The position numbers were made by a program, and so were the translations under genes. A model generated the notes under the pieces. It worked only from the letters and a program-made list of their open reading frames with translations, had not been told where the DNA came from and searched no databases. Below are positions 47,742 to 56,879 of a stretch of DNA of 64,000 nt, one piece after another. The DNA comes from Hymenobacter crusticola (GTDB lineage Bacteria; Bacteroidota; Bacteroidia; Cytophagales; Hymenobacteraceae). Position 1 is the first letter of the stretch, and each line of letters starts with the position of its first letter. Location: NCBI RefSeq assembly GCF_002154225.1, contig NZ_MTSE01000001.1, positions 558,001 through 622,000 of the forward strand, read 5' to 3'.

Positions 47742-48656
47742 ATGAAGCAAACCACCCAGAACTTCCGTGTGCTATCGACCGTGACGGACTACACCCGCTT
47801 CTACAACCTGCCCGCGCCAGCACACCCGCTGCTCACCATCATTAACCTGGAAGAAGCCCGCTGCCTACCCCACCCGACCACGCCTGTGGTGCAGCAGCTC
47901 TATACCGTGGCCCTGAAGCGCGGCATAAAAGGCACGATCTACTACGGGCGCCAGTCCTACGACTTCGCCGAGGGCGTGCTGTTTTTCCTAGGCCCTGATC
48001 AAGTATTTGCCGTCGATGAAACGCTTGATATTTCGGAGATAAATGGCTGGATGCTCGTGTTTCACCCCGACTTGCTGCTGAAGTACCCACTGGCCAAGAA
48101 GATCCTCAGCTACGGGTTCTTTTCGTATCAATCGCACGAAGCGCTGCACTTGTCGGCTAAAGAAGAGGGTCTACTAGCCGGCATGATTAACGGCATTCGG
48201 ATGGAATACGAGCAGCCTATTGACGCCTTCAGCCAAGACGTGCTCGTGTCGCAGCTCGACGTGTTGCTGAGCTACGCCAACCGCTTCTACCACCGTCAGT
48301 TCCACACCCGCCGCACCGCCGAGCACGATTTGCTCACTCGTTTTGAGGCACTACTATCGGCTTATTTTGCGCGGGAAACTGAACAGCCGCTGCCGACCGT
48401 GCAGCACTTCGCCGATGCCTTGCATGTGTCGCCCGCTTACCTGAGCGACATGCTCCGCACCCTCACGGGGCAGAATACCCAACAGCATATTCACAATGCG
48501 CTGATCAACAAAGCCAAGCAGCTGCTACTTAGCACCTCGCTCACGATTAATGAAACGGCGTATCAGCTAGGTTTCGAGTACCCACAATACTTCACGCGCC
48601 TGTTCAAGAGCAAGACGGGCTTAACACCGGCCGCTTTCCGGTTTTCGGTGCAATAA
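47742..48656 (+). CDS. AraC-family transcriptional regulator
   Basis: The 304-residue protein has a variable N-terminal cupin-like ligand domain (LLTIINLEEARCLP ... GVLFFLGPDQVFAV) and a C-terminal double helix-turn-helix domain of about 100 residues (FADALHVSPAYLSDMLRTLTG, then LTINETAYQLGFEYPQYFTRLFK and TGLTPAAFR). The pattern is typical of Bacteroidota AraC proteins that sit beside aldo/keto reductase or SDR genes. The two aldo/keto reductase genes upstream share an identical block in front of each start, which makes them natural candidate targets (inference). Its stop lies 10 bases before a long inverted repeat; the Mo-oxidoreductase operon converges on it. Confidence 0.95.
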   Translation: MKQTTQNFRVLSTVTDYTRFYNLPAPAHPLLTIINLEEARCLPHPTTPVVQQLYTVALKRGIKGTIYYGRQSYDFAEGVLFFLGPDQVFAVDETLDISEINGWMLVFHPDLLLKYPLAKKILSYGFFSYQSHEALHLSAKEEGLLAGMINGIRMEYEQPIDAFSQDVLVSQLDVLLSYANRFYHRQFHTRRTAEHDLLTRFEALLSAYFARETEQPLPTVQHFADALHVSPAYLSDMLRTLTGQNTQQHIHNALINKAKQLLLSTSLTINETAYQLGFEYPQYFTRLFKSKTGLTPAAFRFSVQ

Positions 48657-48666
48657 GAATAACCCG

Positions 48667-48806
48667 CCCGCCAGTCCGACGTCCTAGGCGTCCGACCAGT
48701 TGTTGGCTGCGGACGTTTGCGGCAGCGAGTACGAGCTAGGAGCGTTATTCCGGCACTTAATTCTGACGGCAACCGGTCGGACGCCTAGGGCGTCCGACCG
48801 GCGGGG
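48667..48806. repeat. Long inverted repeat (GTCCGACG family, copy 2)
   Basis: Arms of about 36 bases at 48667-48702 and 48770-48806 pair with about four mismatches. They share the core GTCCGACG.CCTAGGCGTC and CGACC.GTTG with the perfect element at 35912-36053. The loops differ completely in sequence (about 67 bases here, 62 there). This copy starts 10 bases after the AraC stop. Confidence 0.93.
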
Positions 48807-48823
48807 GCGAGATGTTCAGCGAT

Positions 48824-48845
48824 GCGCGAAGCAGAAGCTTCGCGC
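48824..48845. repeat. Short hairpin related to the thrB-thrC repeat
   Basis: GCGCGAAGC (48824-48832) pairs perfectly with GCTTCGCGC (48837-48845) around AGAA. Together with its flanks (CGATGC before, TACA after) it matches the right half of the element at 5390-5487. It touches the stop codon of the molybdopterin subunit gene (48845-48847). Confidence 0.8.
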
Positions 48846-51088
48846 TACAGCAACTTATCGGGCGTGATAGGTAGGTCGCGGATGCGCTTGCCGGTGGCGT
48901 GGTACACGGCATTAGCAATAGCCGCCGCTGCGCCCGTTACGGCAATTTCGCCGGCGCCGTGCGCCCCTAGAGGTGTGTGCGGGTCAGGAATGCCAAGGGA
49001 GTACACTTCGATACGTGGCAGGCCAGCGGCCACGGGCACGTGGTATTCGCTGAGGCTAGCATTCGGGATGCGACCGTCGCGCAGGTCCCAGTGGGTTTCC
49101 TCCCACAGAGCCATGCCGATACCCATAGTCACGGAGCCAAGGAACTGAGAGCGAGCAGTTTTATCGTTCAGAATCGTGCCGCAGTCGTACACGCCCACCC
49201 AACGTGACACCAGCACCTCGCCGGTCTCCTCGTGCACGCGCACCTCGCAAAACTGCGCCCCGAAGGACTGAAAGGAATAGGCCATTTCCTCTAGCTTTTC
49301 CTTCAAGAAAGGCGGGAAGCTAGCTTGTGCTTCGAGGTTTTCTTTGCCCTCACGAGCAAGGATAACAGCGTAGGTTTCGCCACGGGTTGGGTTGTCTTTG
49401 TAGAACAACCCATTGTCGCGCGCTTCAAGGTCGTCGTAGTTGGCCTCGTGCAGGACAGAGCTAGGGTGCTTCACAGCCAGACGTAGCAGCTGGCGCTTAA
49501 GATCTTCGCAGGCTAGCTCCACGGCGCCACCCACCGTGATGGTCGTGGTGGAGCCATAGCTGCCGTTGGCCTTCGGCAATAAGGAGTCGCCGTACTCAAA
49601 GCGCACCTTCTCAACGGATAACCCTAGCTGATCAGCGGCATTTTGGGCTTGCACCGTGGCCGTGCCGGTGCCCATTTCGTGGGTAGCGCTCTGCAACAGA
49701 GCCGTCCCGTCAATCGAAAGCTTGACTTTCACTTCAGCACTGCGCTTGTTCGCTGGGTAAAAGGCACTTGCCGTGCCCTGGCCAATGAGCCACGGCCCTT
49801 CGCGCCGGCCACGCGGCTGCGGGTTGCGCTGATGCCAACCGAACTTCTCTGCTCCGAGCGCAAAGCACTCCTTTAGGTGGCGGCTCGAAAATGGTACGTG
49901 CATGGTGGGGTCCTTCTCGGGCTCATTGCGCAGGCGCAGTTCTATCGGGTCCATGTTCAGGGCGTAGGCTAGCTCATCCATGGCCGACTCCAGCGCAAAC
50001 GTGCCGATGCCTTCGCCCGGCGCCCGCATGAAGGTATTGGGCACCATATCAAGCCGCACCAACTTTTGCTGAATCAGGAAGTTAGGGCTAGCATACAGGT
50101 GGCGCGTGACAAAGGAAAAGTGTTCGGCGAAGGTGTTGCTGGTAGAACTGGCCGTGAGGCCGGTATGAACCACTGCTTGCAGCTTGCCCTCTGCATCGGC
50201 ACCTAGGGCTACGCGCTGTTCGCTGGGCGTGCGGCCACCCACCATGTAGAACATATCCTTGCGCGGTAGGTCAATTTTCACCGGCCGGCCCACCACTTTG
50301 GCGGCCATCGCCGTGAGGCCGACGTGCGGCCAAGCCCGGCCTTTACTCCCAAAAGCACCACCCACAAAGGCCGACACGACGCGCACGTTTTCTTCCTTCA
50401 GCGCAAACATCTCCGATAGCATCTTGCGCACCCCAAAGATGTACTGCGTTGAATCATAGACCGTCAACTGGTCATCGCCTTCCCAATACGCTAGGGTATT
50501 GTGCGCCTCAATGGGGTTGTGGTTGTAGGGCGGCGTGGTGTAAGTGTGGTCTATCTTAACGGGGGCCGCCGCCAAAGCTTCTTCCGCGTTGCCTTGCGTT
50601 ACTTCCGGCTTTTCGTTCAGCACCTTTTTGGGCACAAAGGCCTCCGTTTTCTGGTCCAGCATCGACAACTTAGCTAGCTCTTCGGCCGGTGCGTAGGTGA
50701 TGCGCACCAACGAAGCAGCTTCCTCGGCTTGGTCGAGCGTTTCGGCTATCACTACCACCAGGGGTTGGCCGTGCCAGCTCACTTCATCGGTGTTGAGGAC
50801 GAGGATGGTCGTGGGCGAGGCGCTAGGTTCTTTGTCGCTCGGGTCAAACTCCTTGGTTGGGTGGCGCTTCGGGGCGTTTTCGTGCGTCAGTACGGCCAGC
50901 ACCCCTGGGGTTTGTTCAGCGGCCTTGGTGCCGTAGGCGAGGATGCGGCCGCGGGCGATGGTGCTGCGCACGAGCACGCCATACGCCACTTGCTCAACCG
51001 GAAACTCAGCCGTGTAGCGTGCCTGGCCAGTTACTTTCAGACGGCCGTCAACCCGGTCGAGCGGGCGACCTACTTCTTTCGTTCTCAT
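48845..51088 (-). CDS. paoC: Molybdopterin-binding subunit of a xanthine-dehydrogenase-family aldehyde oxidoreductase
   Basis: The 747-residue protein is the catalytic large subunit. It begins VGRPLDRVDGRLKVTGQARYTAEF, the usual start of this family, and has FVGGAFGSKGRAWPH near residue 245 and VPNTFMRAPGEGIGTFALESAMDE near 350. The C-terminal catalytic glutamate motif is GAHGAGEIAVTGAAAAIANA (Glu about 721). It would oxidise aldehydes or N-heterocycles at a Mo-cytosine-dinucleotide-type cofactor. Gene order on the minus strand is FeS subunit, FAD subunit, Mo subunit, with four bases to the FAD gene, which is the PaoABC/YagTSR order. No PaoD-type chaperone or Mo-cofactor gene is in the window. 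Confidence 0.92.
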   Translation of the reverse strand: MRTKEVGRPLDRVDGRLKVTGQARYTAEFPVEQVAYGVLVRSTIARGRILAYGTKAAEQTPGVLAVLTHENAPKRHPTKEFDPSDKEPSASPTTILVLNTDEVSWHGQPLVVVIAETLDQAEEAASLVRITYAPAEELAKLSMLDQKTEAFVPKKVLNEKPEVTQGNAEEALAAAPVKIDHTYTTPPYNHNPIEAHNTLAYWEGDDQLTVYDSTQYIFGVRKMLSEMFALKEENVRVVSAFVGGAFGSKGRAWPHVGLTAMAAKVVGRPVKIDLPRKDMFYMVGGRTPSEQRVALGADAEGKLQAVVHTGLTASSTSNTFAEHFSFVTRHLYASPNFLIQQKLVRLDMVPNTFMRAPGEGIGTFALESAMDELAYALNMDPIELRLRNEPEKDPTMHVPFSSRHLKECFALGAEKFGWHQRNPQPRGRREGPWLIGQGTASAFYPANKRSAEVKVKLSIDGTALLQSATHEMGTGTATVQAQNAADQLGLSVEKVRFEYGDSLLPKANGSYGSTTTITVGGAVELACEDLKRQLLRLAVKHPSSVLHEANYDDLEARDNGLFYKDNPTRGETYAVILAREGKENLEAQASFPPFLKEKLEEMAYSFQSFGAQFCEVRVHEETGEVLVSRWVGVYDCGTILNDKTARSQFLGSVTMGIGMALWEETHWDLRDGRIPNASLSEYHVPVAAGLPRIEVYSLGIPDPHTPLGAHGAGEIAVTGAAAAIANAVYHATGKRIRDLPITPDKLL

Positions 51089-51092
51089 CGAC

Positions 51093-52088
51093 TTAGGCTA
51101 GGAGTTGACGTTCGGCAAGCGTGAGTAGCGCCCGCACGATGGTGCGCTTGGCTAGCTCTATTTTGAAGGCGTTGTGTTCATAGGCAATAGCGGTTTGTAG
51201 TTCCGCTTCGGCCGCCTGCCGGAAGTTCTCGGCGGTAGCCGGTTTGCCCAGCAGGGCTTCTTCGGCCGTGCGAGCCCGCCAGGGTTTGTGCGCCACGCCT
51301 CCCAGGGCAAGCCGCACGTTCTTTATCTGCTCACCTTCAAGCTCCAGCACCGCCGCCACCGACACCAGCGCAAACGCAAAGCTAGGCCGCTCGCGCACTT
51401 TGAAATAAAGCGAGTTGGCAGTCGACGGCAGTGCGGGCAAGTCGATGCTCGTAATCAGCTCATCGCGACCTAGGGTGGTATCTTGCTCGGGATGGTCGCC
51501 GGGCAAGCGGTGAAATTCCTCCATGGCAATGCGACGGGTGCCGTTGGCGCCTTGCACTTGCACCACGGCTTCAAGCGCCGCCAGCGCCACCGCCATATCG
51601 CTGGGGTGCGTGGCAATGCACTGCTCGCTGGTACCCAGGATGGCGTGAATTCGATTGACACCATGAATAGCCGCGCAGCCGGAGCCGGGCTGGCGCTTGT
51701 TGCACGGCGCTGTAGTGTCGTAGAAGTAATAGCAGCGGGTGCGCTGCAAGAGGTTGCCGGCGTTGGTAGCTAGGTTACGCAGTTGCGGCGAGGCCGCGCT
51801 GAGCATGGCCTGCGCAAGCACCGGGTAACGCTGCCGCACAAGCGGATGGTTGGCTGTGTGGCTGTTGCGAGCGAGGGCGCCCAGACGGACGCCACCATCT
51901 GGCAGCACTTCGATTTGGCTGAAAGGCAACGCGTTGATGTCGATAACCTCATTCGGCCGCTCGACTTCTTCGCGCATCAAGTCCACCAGGTTGGTGCCGC
52001 CGCCGATGTATTTAGCTTCCGGGTTCTGTAGGGCGGCGTGTAGTGCCGCCGACGCATCTGTGGCCTGGGTGTAGGTGAAGGCTCTCAT
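51093..52088 (-). CDS. paoB: FAD-binding subunit with extra [4Fe-4S] motif
   Basis: From the ATG complement of 52086-52088 the product is 331 residues; a frame to 52316 overlaps the FeS subunit gene and is rejected. The FAD loops are YIGGGTNLVDLM near residue 27 and LATNAGNLLQRTRC near 107. Cys119, Cys129, Cys138 and Cys157 (in RTRCYYF, PCNKRQPGSGC and TSEQCIAT) match the cysteine set of PaoB-type subunits, which hold an additional [4Fe-4S] cluster absent from ordinary xanthine dehydrogenase FAD subunits. It passes electrons from the FeS subunit to an acceptor. The start is two bases after the stop of the FeS subunit gene. Confidence 0.92.
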   Translation of the reverse strand: MRAFTYTQATDASAALHAALQNPEAKYIGGGTNLVDLMREEVERPNEVIDINALPFSQIEVLPDGGVRLGALARNSHTANHPLVRQRYPVLAQAMLSAASPQLRNLATNAGNLLQRTRCYYFYDTTAPCNKRQPGSGCAAIHGVNRIHAILGTSEQCIATHPSDMAVALAALEAVVQVQGANGTRRIAMEEFHRLPGDHPEQDTTLGRDELITSIDLPALPSTANSLYFKVRERPSFAFALVSVAAVLELEGEQIKNVRLALGGVAHKPWRARTAEEALLGKPATAENFRQAAEAELQTAIAYEHNAFKIELAKRTIVRALLTLAERQLLA

Positions 52089-52090
52089 GC

Positions 52091-52684
52091 TTACTGGCCT
52101 TTTTGCTGTTCGTACACGGCCCGAATCGAATCGACAATACCTAGGTAAGCACCGCAGCGGCAGACGTTGCCGCTCATCCGCTCCCTGATTTCTTCGTCGG
52201 TCAGCTGCACGTCGGTGGCCATTAGATCGGAGGTCACATGGCTGGCGTCGCCGTGCTCCACTTCCTTCAGCATGGCCACGGCCGAGCAGATTTGCCCCGG
52301 CGTGCAGTAGCCGCACTGATACCCATCGTGCTCAATAAAAGCGGCTTGCAGCGGGTGCAGGGCATCGGGGGTACCTAGGCCTTCAATGGTGGTGATGTCC
52401 TTGCCTTGGTGCATGATGGCAAAGGTCAGGCAGGAGTTAACCCGCTCGCCCTCAACGAGCACCGTGCAGGCGCCGCACGCGCCTTGGTTACAGCCTTTCT
52501 TGGTACCAGTCAGGCCAATGAACTCGCGCAGGGCATCGAGCAAGCTTACCCTAGGTTCTAGTTGCAAGTCGTGGTCTTGCCCGTTGACGCGCAAACGGAC
52601 GGGCACCAAGCTAGGGTCTGCGGCAGGCGGCCGCTCCACGCGCGGAATATCCCCGCGCAGGATCTGGTCAATGGAGAAGCTCAT
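52091..52684 (-). CDS. paoA: [2Fe-2S] subunit of the aldehyde oxidoreductase
   Basis: The 197-residue protein carries both clusters of the family. The plant-ferredoxin-type set is Cys65, Cys70, Cys73 and Cys85 (CNQGACGACTV ... NSCLTFA). The second set is Cys124, Cys127, Cys175 and Cys177 (GYQCGYCTPG and NVCRCGAYLGI). E. coli PaoA is a periplasmic enzyme exported by a twin-arginine signal; here the N-terminus (MSFSIDQILRGDIPRVERP) has no RR motif or hydrophobic segment, so the complex looks cytosolic. It is the first gene of the three-gene operon. A 239-base divergent promoter region separates it from the lipase-like gene. Confidence 0.93.
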   Translation of the reverse strand: MSFSIDQILRGDIPRVERPPAADPSLVPVRLRVNGQDHDLQLEPRVSLLDALREFIGLTGTKKGCNQGACGACTVLVEGERVNSCLTFAIMHQGKDITTIEGLGTPDALHPLQAAFIEHDGYQCGYCTPGQICSAVAMLKEVEHGDASHVTSDLMATDVQLTDEEIRERMSGNVCRCGAYLGIVDSIRAVYEQQKGQ

Positions 52685-52923
52685 ACGAGGGGATGGTGTT
52701 AAGGCGCCCCAACCAGCAAGCGGCAGCTGTCGAAGGCAGGTTCTTCATGGGTCTACTGCCCGGTACGCCGGAAGGTTACTCAGGGCCAACAGCAGCTGGC
52801 GCCACGCCCATCACTTATTTTTTGATTTTTACTTTGTGTTGTAGCTCAATAAGTGTAAACTACTAGCCTTCAAGTAACTACACCTCCCCTTTTCGATCGA
52901 ACACCTCTACCCTCCTTCATGTC

Positions 52924-54141
52924 ATGCTAAAAAACCTTGCTTCCCTCCGGTGGCTGCTCGTGCTGTGGCTCGCCGTGTTCAGCAGCTGCGAATACATCAA
53001 TGACGACCCCACGCCCATCGACCCGCAGCCGAGTGGCAAAGACCTGTTTGTAACGGCTGAACTCGTCGGGACGGTGCCCGCGGCTACCCTCAGAAACTTA
53101 GCAATACAAGCCGGCTTCGAGAGCTTCGCGCCCTTCGCTAAGTACGACGTGACGTTCTACCGCATGGTGTACAAAGTGAAGTACCAGGGGCAGAACGTGC
53201 AGGCTTCGGGGCTGCTTGGGATTCCGCGGGGCATGCCCACCACGCCCGCGCTGCTCAGTGCCCAGCACGGCACCATGTTTCGGCAGGCCGAAGCGCCTTC
53301 CAACTTCCCTGCTACCTTCAGTGGCTTCGAGCTGTTTGCTTCGGCAGGCTTTATCACCGTCATCCCTGATTTTATCGGCTACGGAACTTCCCAGAACATT
53401 TTTCACCCCTACTTCGACCGTAAATCCAGCGCCCTGACGGTCGTGAACATGCTGAAGGCTGCCCAATATTTTCTAAAAAGCGATGGGGTGGCACTCAACA
53501 ACAACTTGTTTTTGGCAGGCTACTCGGAGGGCGGCTACGTGACGATGGCTGCTCAGCAGGAAATCGAAACGCACCCTGGCCACCAGCTTACGCTGACGGC
53601 CGCCGCTGCCGGCGCGGGTGGCTACGACTTACCAGAGTTCTTGAATCAGGTTGCCACTGTGCCCACGTACGCTAGTCCGTCGTTCCTGGCGTTCATCATT
53701 CAAGCCTACAACACTACCTACACGTGGAACCGGCCACTGACCGACTTCTTTCAGCAACCTTACGCCGGCAAGATACCGACGCTGCTAGACGGTACCAAGA
53801 ACATCGACCAGATCAACGCCGAGCTGACCACGAACCTAGCTTCTTTGTTTAACCCCACCTTCTACGCCAACCTGAAAAACCCAAGCGGTGAGCCGGTGCT
53901 GAAGCAGCAACTCTTGGAAAACAGCTTCAACAACTGGGTGCCCAGAAGCCCCACGCGCCTCTACCACGGCACCAACGACGAGTCGGTCTTCTTCAGCACC
54001 TCCGTCACTACCTATACCCGTTTCCAGGCCGCGGGTGCTACCAACGTAGCGTTTTTCCCCATTCCGGGTGGCACCCACCGCACCAGCATCGTACCCATGA
54101 TGCTGAACGCGCTGCCCTGGCTACAATCCTTGGACAAATAA
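52924..54141 (+). CDS. Secreted lipase-like alpha/beta hydrolase lipoprotein
   Basis: The 405-residue product has a lipoprotein signal (LLVLWLAVFSSC, Cys22). The hydrolase core has VTFYRMVYKVKYQGQNVQASGL, ALLSAQHGTMF (oxyanion region), VIPDFIGYGTS, the nucleophile elbow GYSEGGY with Ser201, a probable acid in YHGTNDESV and the late His in PGGTHRTS. The pattern resembles secretory lipases and the bacterial lipases that share their fold. It should act on lipids or esters at the cell surface. The gene is alone; a repeat element and a short hairpin follow before the convergent DUF5686 gene. Confidence 0.85.
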   Translation: MLKNLASLRWLLVLWLAVFSSCEYINDDPTPIDPQPSGKDLFVTAELVGTVPAATLRNLAIQAGFESFAPFAKYDVTFYRMVYKVKYQGQNVQASGLLGIPRGMPTTPALLSAQHGTMFRQAEAPSNFPATFSGFELFASAGFITVIPDFIGYGTSQNIFHPYFDRKSSALTVVNMLKAAQYFLKSDGVALNNNLFLAGYSEGGYVTMAAQQEIETHPGHQLTLTAAAAGAGGYDLPEFLNQVATVPTYASPSFLAFIIQAYNTTYTWNRPLTDFFQQPYAGKIPTLLDGTKNIDQINAELTTNLASLFNPTFYANLKNPSGEPVLKQQLLENSFNNWVPRSPTRLYHGTNDESVFFSTSVTTYTRFQAAGATNVAFFPIPGGTHRTSIVPMMLNALPWLQSLDK

Positions 54142-54198
54142 GGAGTTAAGGTTAGCAGCGAGAAGTCGCGCCTACCAGCTAGGCTAGGCCAAGCGGGT

Positions 54199-54275
54199 CG
54201 AGGCATTTCTACCACCAACGCAAGTAGTTACTGTTGCGGTAGAGATGCCTCGGCCAGTTAGTCTGACGTTCAAGA
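54199..54275. repeat. Intergenic inverted repeat (GAACGTCATGC family, reverse copy)
   Basis: CGAGGCATTTCTACCACCAAC (54199-54219) pairs, with a few differences, with GTTGCGGTAGAGATGCCTCG (54233-54252). The continuation GGCCAGTTAGTCTGACGTTC, read in reverse, matches GAACGTCATGCGGAGCTGGCC at 37741-37761. Confidence 0.75.
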
Positions 54276-54317
54276 ACTATCCTTATTGCTACCTGAGTCC
54301 TTGCCGACAAGTAGTTA

Positions 54318-54339
54318 GGCTAGGCACAACAGCCTAGCC
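54318..54339. terminator. Short perfect hairpin between convergent genes
   Basis: GGCTAGGC (54318-54325) and GCCTAGCC (54332-54339) form an 8-bp stem with loop ACAACA, 30 bases from the DUF5686 stop. There is no T-tract, so the terminator call is tentative. Confidence 0.5.
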
Positions 54340-54368
54340 CCAGGCTTTCAACTGCTGCTTTCTAGCTC

Positions 54369-56879
54369 TTATAGTTTGAATTGCAGACTTACCTTCACCC
54401 CAAAATCCTTGGCGCCAGGTGAGTTGCGGTAGGTGAGGCGGTGCAGAAAATCCACGCGGGCTACTTTGAAGATGTTCTCGACCCCGTAGCCAACTTCGGC
54501 ATAAGGCAGCCGACCTAGCGACTGGAAAGTAAAGAGGGGCTCCCCATTCGAGCTGACAGCGGGCGTGATGGCGCGGTTAGCGGCGCTTACGCCGCCGTAC
54601 AAGATGCTGCCCGTTGCCACCAGGCGCCAGTTCAGTTGCTTCAGGGCCGGAACGCTGTTCACGAGAAAGCCTTCGAAGTGATTTTCAAATTGAAACGACG
54701 CGTACTTGTCGCTCACGAACTCGGAGTAACGCATTAGGTTGAAGGCGCCCGCGTTGTAGAAAGGCGACTGGTTGCCAAGGTGCGTTTTCAGAATCAAGTA
54801 AGGTACGGTGCTCGGGATGTAGCCCGCATCCACGATGTAATCGGTGCGGCCGAGTTGCCCTAGCCGCACGCTTTGGCTCACTTGGAAAGTAAATTTCTGG
54901 TACTTGAAGTCGCTGCTCAGAAATTTGTCGAGCCCTAGCGTGTAGCGTAGCGTAAATACCGGCCACTTTTTCAGCCCAATTGCATAGCGCTGGTTTTGGT
55001 TGCGGCTTTGCACCAGCACTTCGTCGCGGGCGTAGCGCGATTCAAGCACAAGCTCCGACAAGGAAAACTGATCTGCTAACGGCGCACCAGGTACTGGCTC
55101 GTCGGTGTAGTAGGCAAAAGGATACAGGGGGTCAAAGTTCTGCTGCCGTACCGTCACTCGCTGCGTGAAGCCCCGGAACAGGTCACTCTGAACGCTTAGC
55201 ATGTTGAGGTTGCGCATCAGCGGCCGGCTGCTGGTGATATTGCCTAGGCGGGCCGCCGCTTCAAACAGGGGATTCTCCAGCGCGTAGTCGTTATCGATCA
55301 GGGCTAACTGATCGAGGTCGTGGCGACGCTCGGCGGTGATTACCGTCCAGTTGTCGCGGTTCAAAATTCGACTGATGCGCAGATCATACTTCAGGCGCGT
55401 ATCGCGGGTACCGTAGGCTAGGTAGGCCCGCATCAGCCATTCGCGGCTAAACTCGGGCGTCGTGCGAAAACCCACCCGGAAGCGGCTGCCTTCGATGTTG
55501 TTGAACCCGTAAAGCGTCCAGATCGGACCTAGGTCCACCATACCCACACGCTTGTACCCGTTCACGAAGACATCGGCCACCTTCTTCAGCGATTGCACGG
55601 AGGGCAGGTTCTGCACCGAATCCAGAATAGCGAGCGTGCGCTGGTCGTCCACCGATAGGGTATCGGGGCGATTTTTCTCCCAGAAATCATCCGGAGCATC
55701 GTACGCGTCGGGGGCAGCAACCACCGGCCGGTCGTAGAAAGGCAGCGGCTGGGGGTTGTTGATGTCGAAGTTCTGATTGACCGTGGTGAACTTAGCCGTC
55801 ACGCCTGCCACTTGCACCCCGCCCGGCTTGATGGCAATGTACACGCGAGTGCGCGTCGGCAACCAGGGTCCCGCCACCGTAGGGGCTAGGTCTTGGTACA
55901 CCTGAATTTTGCTCACGAAGTTGAGGTTCGCCTCGGGGCTCACCGCGAGGTCGACGCGGCGCAGGGCGTAAGAGTTGGCTGTAATCCAGATAGTCCCGGT
56001 GAAAGCTAGGTCTTGGGGGCGGCGCGGCGTCACGGCCAGCTTGTAGCACCAGTCCTTGCCCAGATACACCGAGTCTTGCAGCTCGTACTCGTAGGTGAAC
56101 TTCCAGCCATCGGCGATGGGCGAGATGAAGTCCTTGCCCAGCAGTTGCTGCCAGTTGGGGTAAAAGTCCCAATCCTGAAAAGAAGAACCTAGGATTTGCG
56201 ACAGCACCGAGCCGTTGCGCGGGGCTAGGCCTCGCATCTGAGTGCGTTTGATTTCTTCGCGTTTCCGCCGCGGGTCGCGCCGCACGAAGTAGCGCGACAG
56301 CACCTCGGAGGCAAACAGCGGTAGCACTTGCTTGCCATCTGCCGTGCGGGCCTGTCCGAGGCTATCGGCCACGGCGGTCATTTGGCGCAGTACGCGACTA
56401 CGCGCCACGCCTTTCGGTAAGTCGTTTACGGCCACATCCACCCGGTTGTAGCTATCGAAGGCAAAGGCTTCTAAGTAGCGTTTGTCGTTTTTGGGCTTGT
56501 GGGTTTGCACCCGGCGCAGAATTTCGTAGGCGGGGTTCTCGGTAGGGCGCACGGTTACTTCCCCGAGCGTAACACCACTGGTGGACAGGGCAAAGTTGAT
56601 GGTTTGCTGAAACTCAGCGCCGATGCGCTTCTTCTGGACCTTATAGCCTATGGCCGAAGCCGCCAGCGAGTCGACGCGCTGGGTGGTAGCTAGCTCGTAG
56701 CGTCCTTCCGCATCCGCCGTCACGCCCGCCGACGTACCCGGCAGAAACAACGACGCAAAAGGCACGGGTTGGCCAGTAGTTGCTTCCGTAACCTGCCCAC
56801 TCAGTACCATACGCTGGGCCCACACCGGTGAAACGCCAATTGTCAGCAGCAGGAAAAGCAGGAAGGAAACATTTCTCAT
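54369..56879 (-). CDS. DUF5686 outer-membrane protein with carboxypeptidase-like regulatory domain
   Basis: The 836-residue product has a signal peptide (MRNVSFLLFLLLTIGVSPVWAQ). An N-terminal CarboxypepD_reg-like beta domain (VLSGQVTEATTGQPVPFASLFLPG, with YELATTQRVDSLAAS) is shared with SusC-type proteins. The remainder is the DUF5686 region: YEILRRVQTHKPKNDKRYLE near residue 122, FISPIADGWKFTYEYELQDS, then strands typical of an outer-membrane barrel, ending KDFGVKVSLQFKL with a near-terminal Phe. It has no TonB plug, so it is not a TonB-dependent transporter. The function of the family is not established. A TATCTTTC sequence 48 bases upstream (56927-56934, minus) is a possible promoter -7 box. 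It is a single-gene unit. Confidence 0.88.
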   Translation of the reverse strand: MRNVSFLLFLLLTIGVSPVWAQRMVLSGQVTEATTGQPVPFASLFLPGTSAGVTADAEGRYELATTQRVDSLAASAIGYKVQKKRIGAEFQQTINFALSTSGVTLGEVTVRPTENPAYEILRRVQTHKPKNDKRYLEAFAFDSYNRVDVAVNDLPKGVARSRVLRQMTAVADSLGQARTADGKQVLPLFASEVLSRYFVRRDPRRKREEIKRTQMRGLAPRNGSVLSQILGSSFQDWDFYPNWQQLLGKDFISPIADGWKFTYEYELQDSVYLGKDWCYKLAVTPRRPQDLAFTGTIWITANSYALRRVDLAVSPEANLNFVSKIQVYQDLAPTVAGPWLPTRTRVYIAIKPGGVQVAGVTAKFTTVNQNFDINNPQPLPFYDRPVVAAPDAYDAPDDFWEKNRPDTLSVDDQRTLAILDSVQNLPSVQSLKKVADVFVNGYKRVGMVDLGPIWTLYGFNNIEGSRFRVGFRTTPEFSREWLMRAYLAYGTRDTRLKYDLRISRILNRDNWTVITAERRHDLDQLALIDNDYALENPLFEAAARLGNITSSRPLMRNLNMLSVQSDLFRGFTQRVTVRQQNFDPLYPFAYYTDEPVPGAPLADQFSLSELVLESRYARDEVLVQSRNQNQRYAIGLKKWPVFTLRYTLGLDKFLSSDFKYQKFTFQVSQSVRLGQLGRTDYIVDAGYIPSTVPYLILKTHLGNQSPFYNAGAFNLMRYSEFVSDKYASFQFENHFEGFLVNSVPALKQLNWRLVATGSILYGGVSAANRAITPAVSSNGEPLFTFQSLGRLPYAEVGYGVENIFKVARVDFLHRLTYRNSPGAKDFGVKVSLQFKL

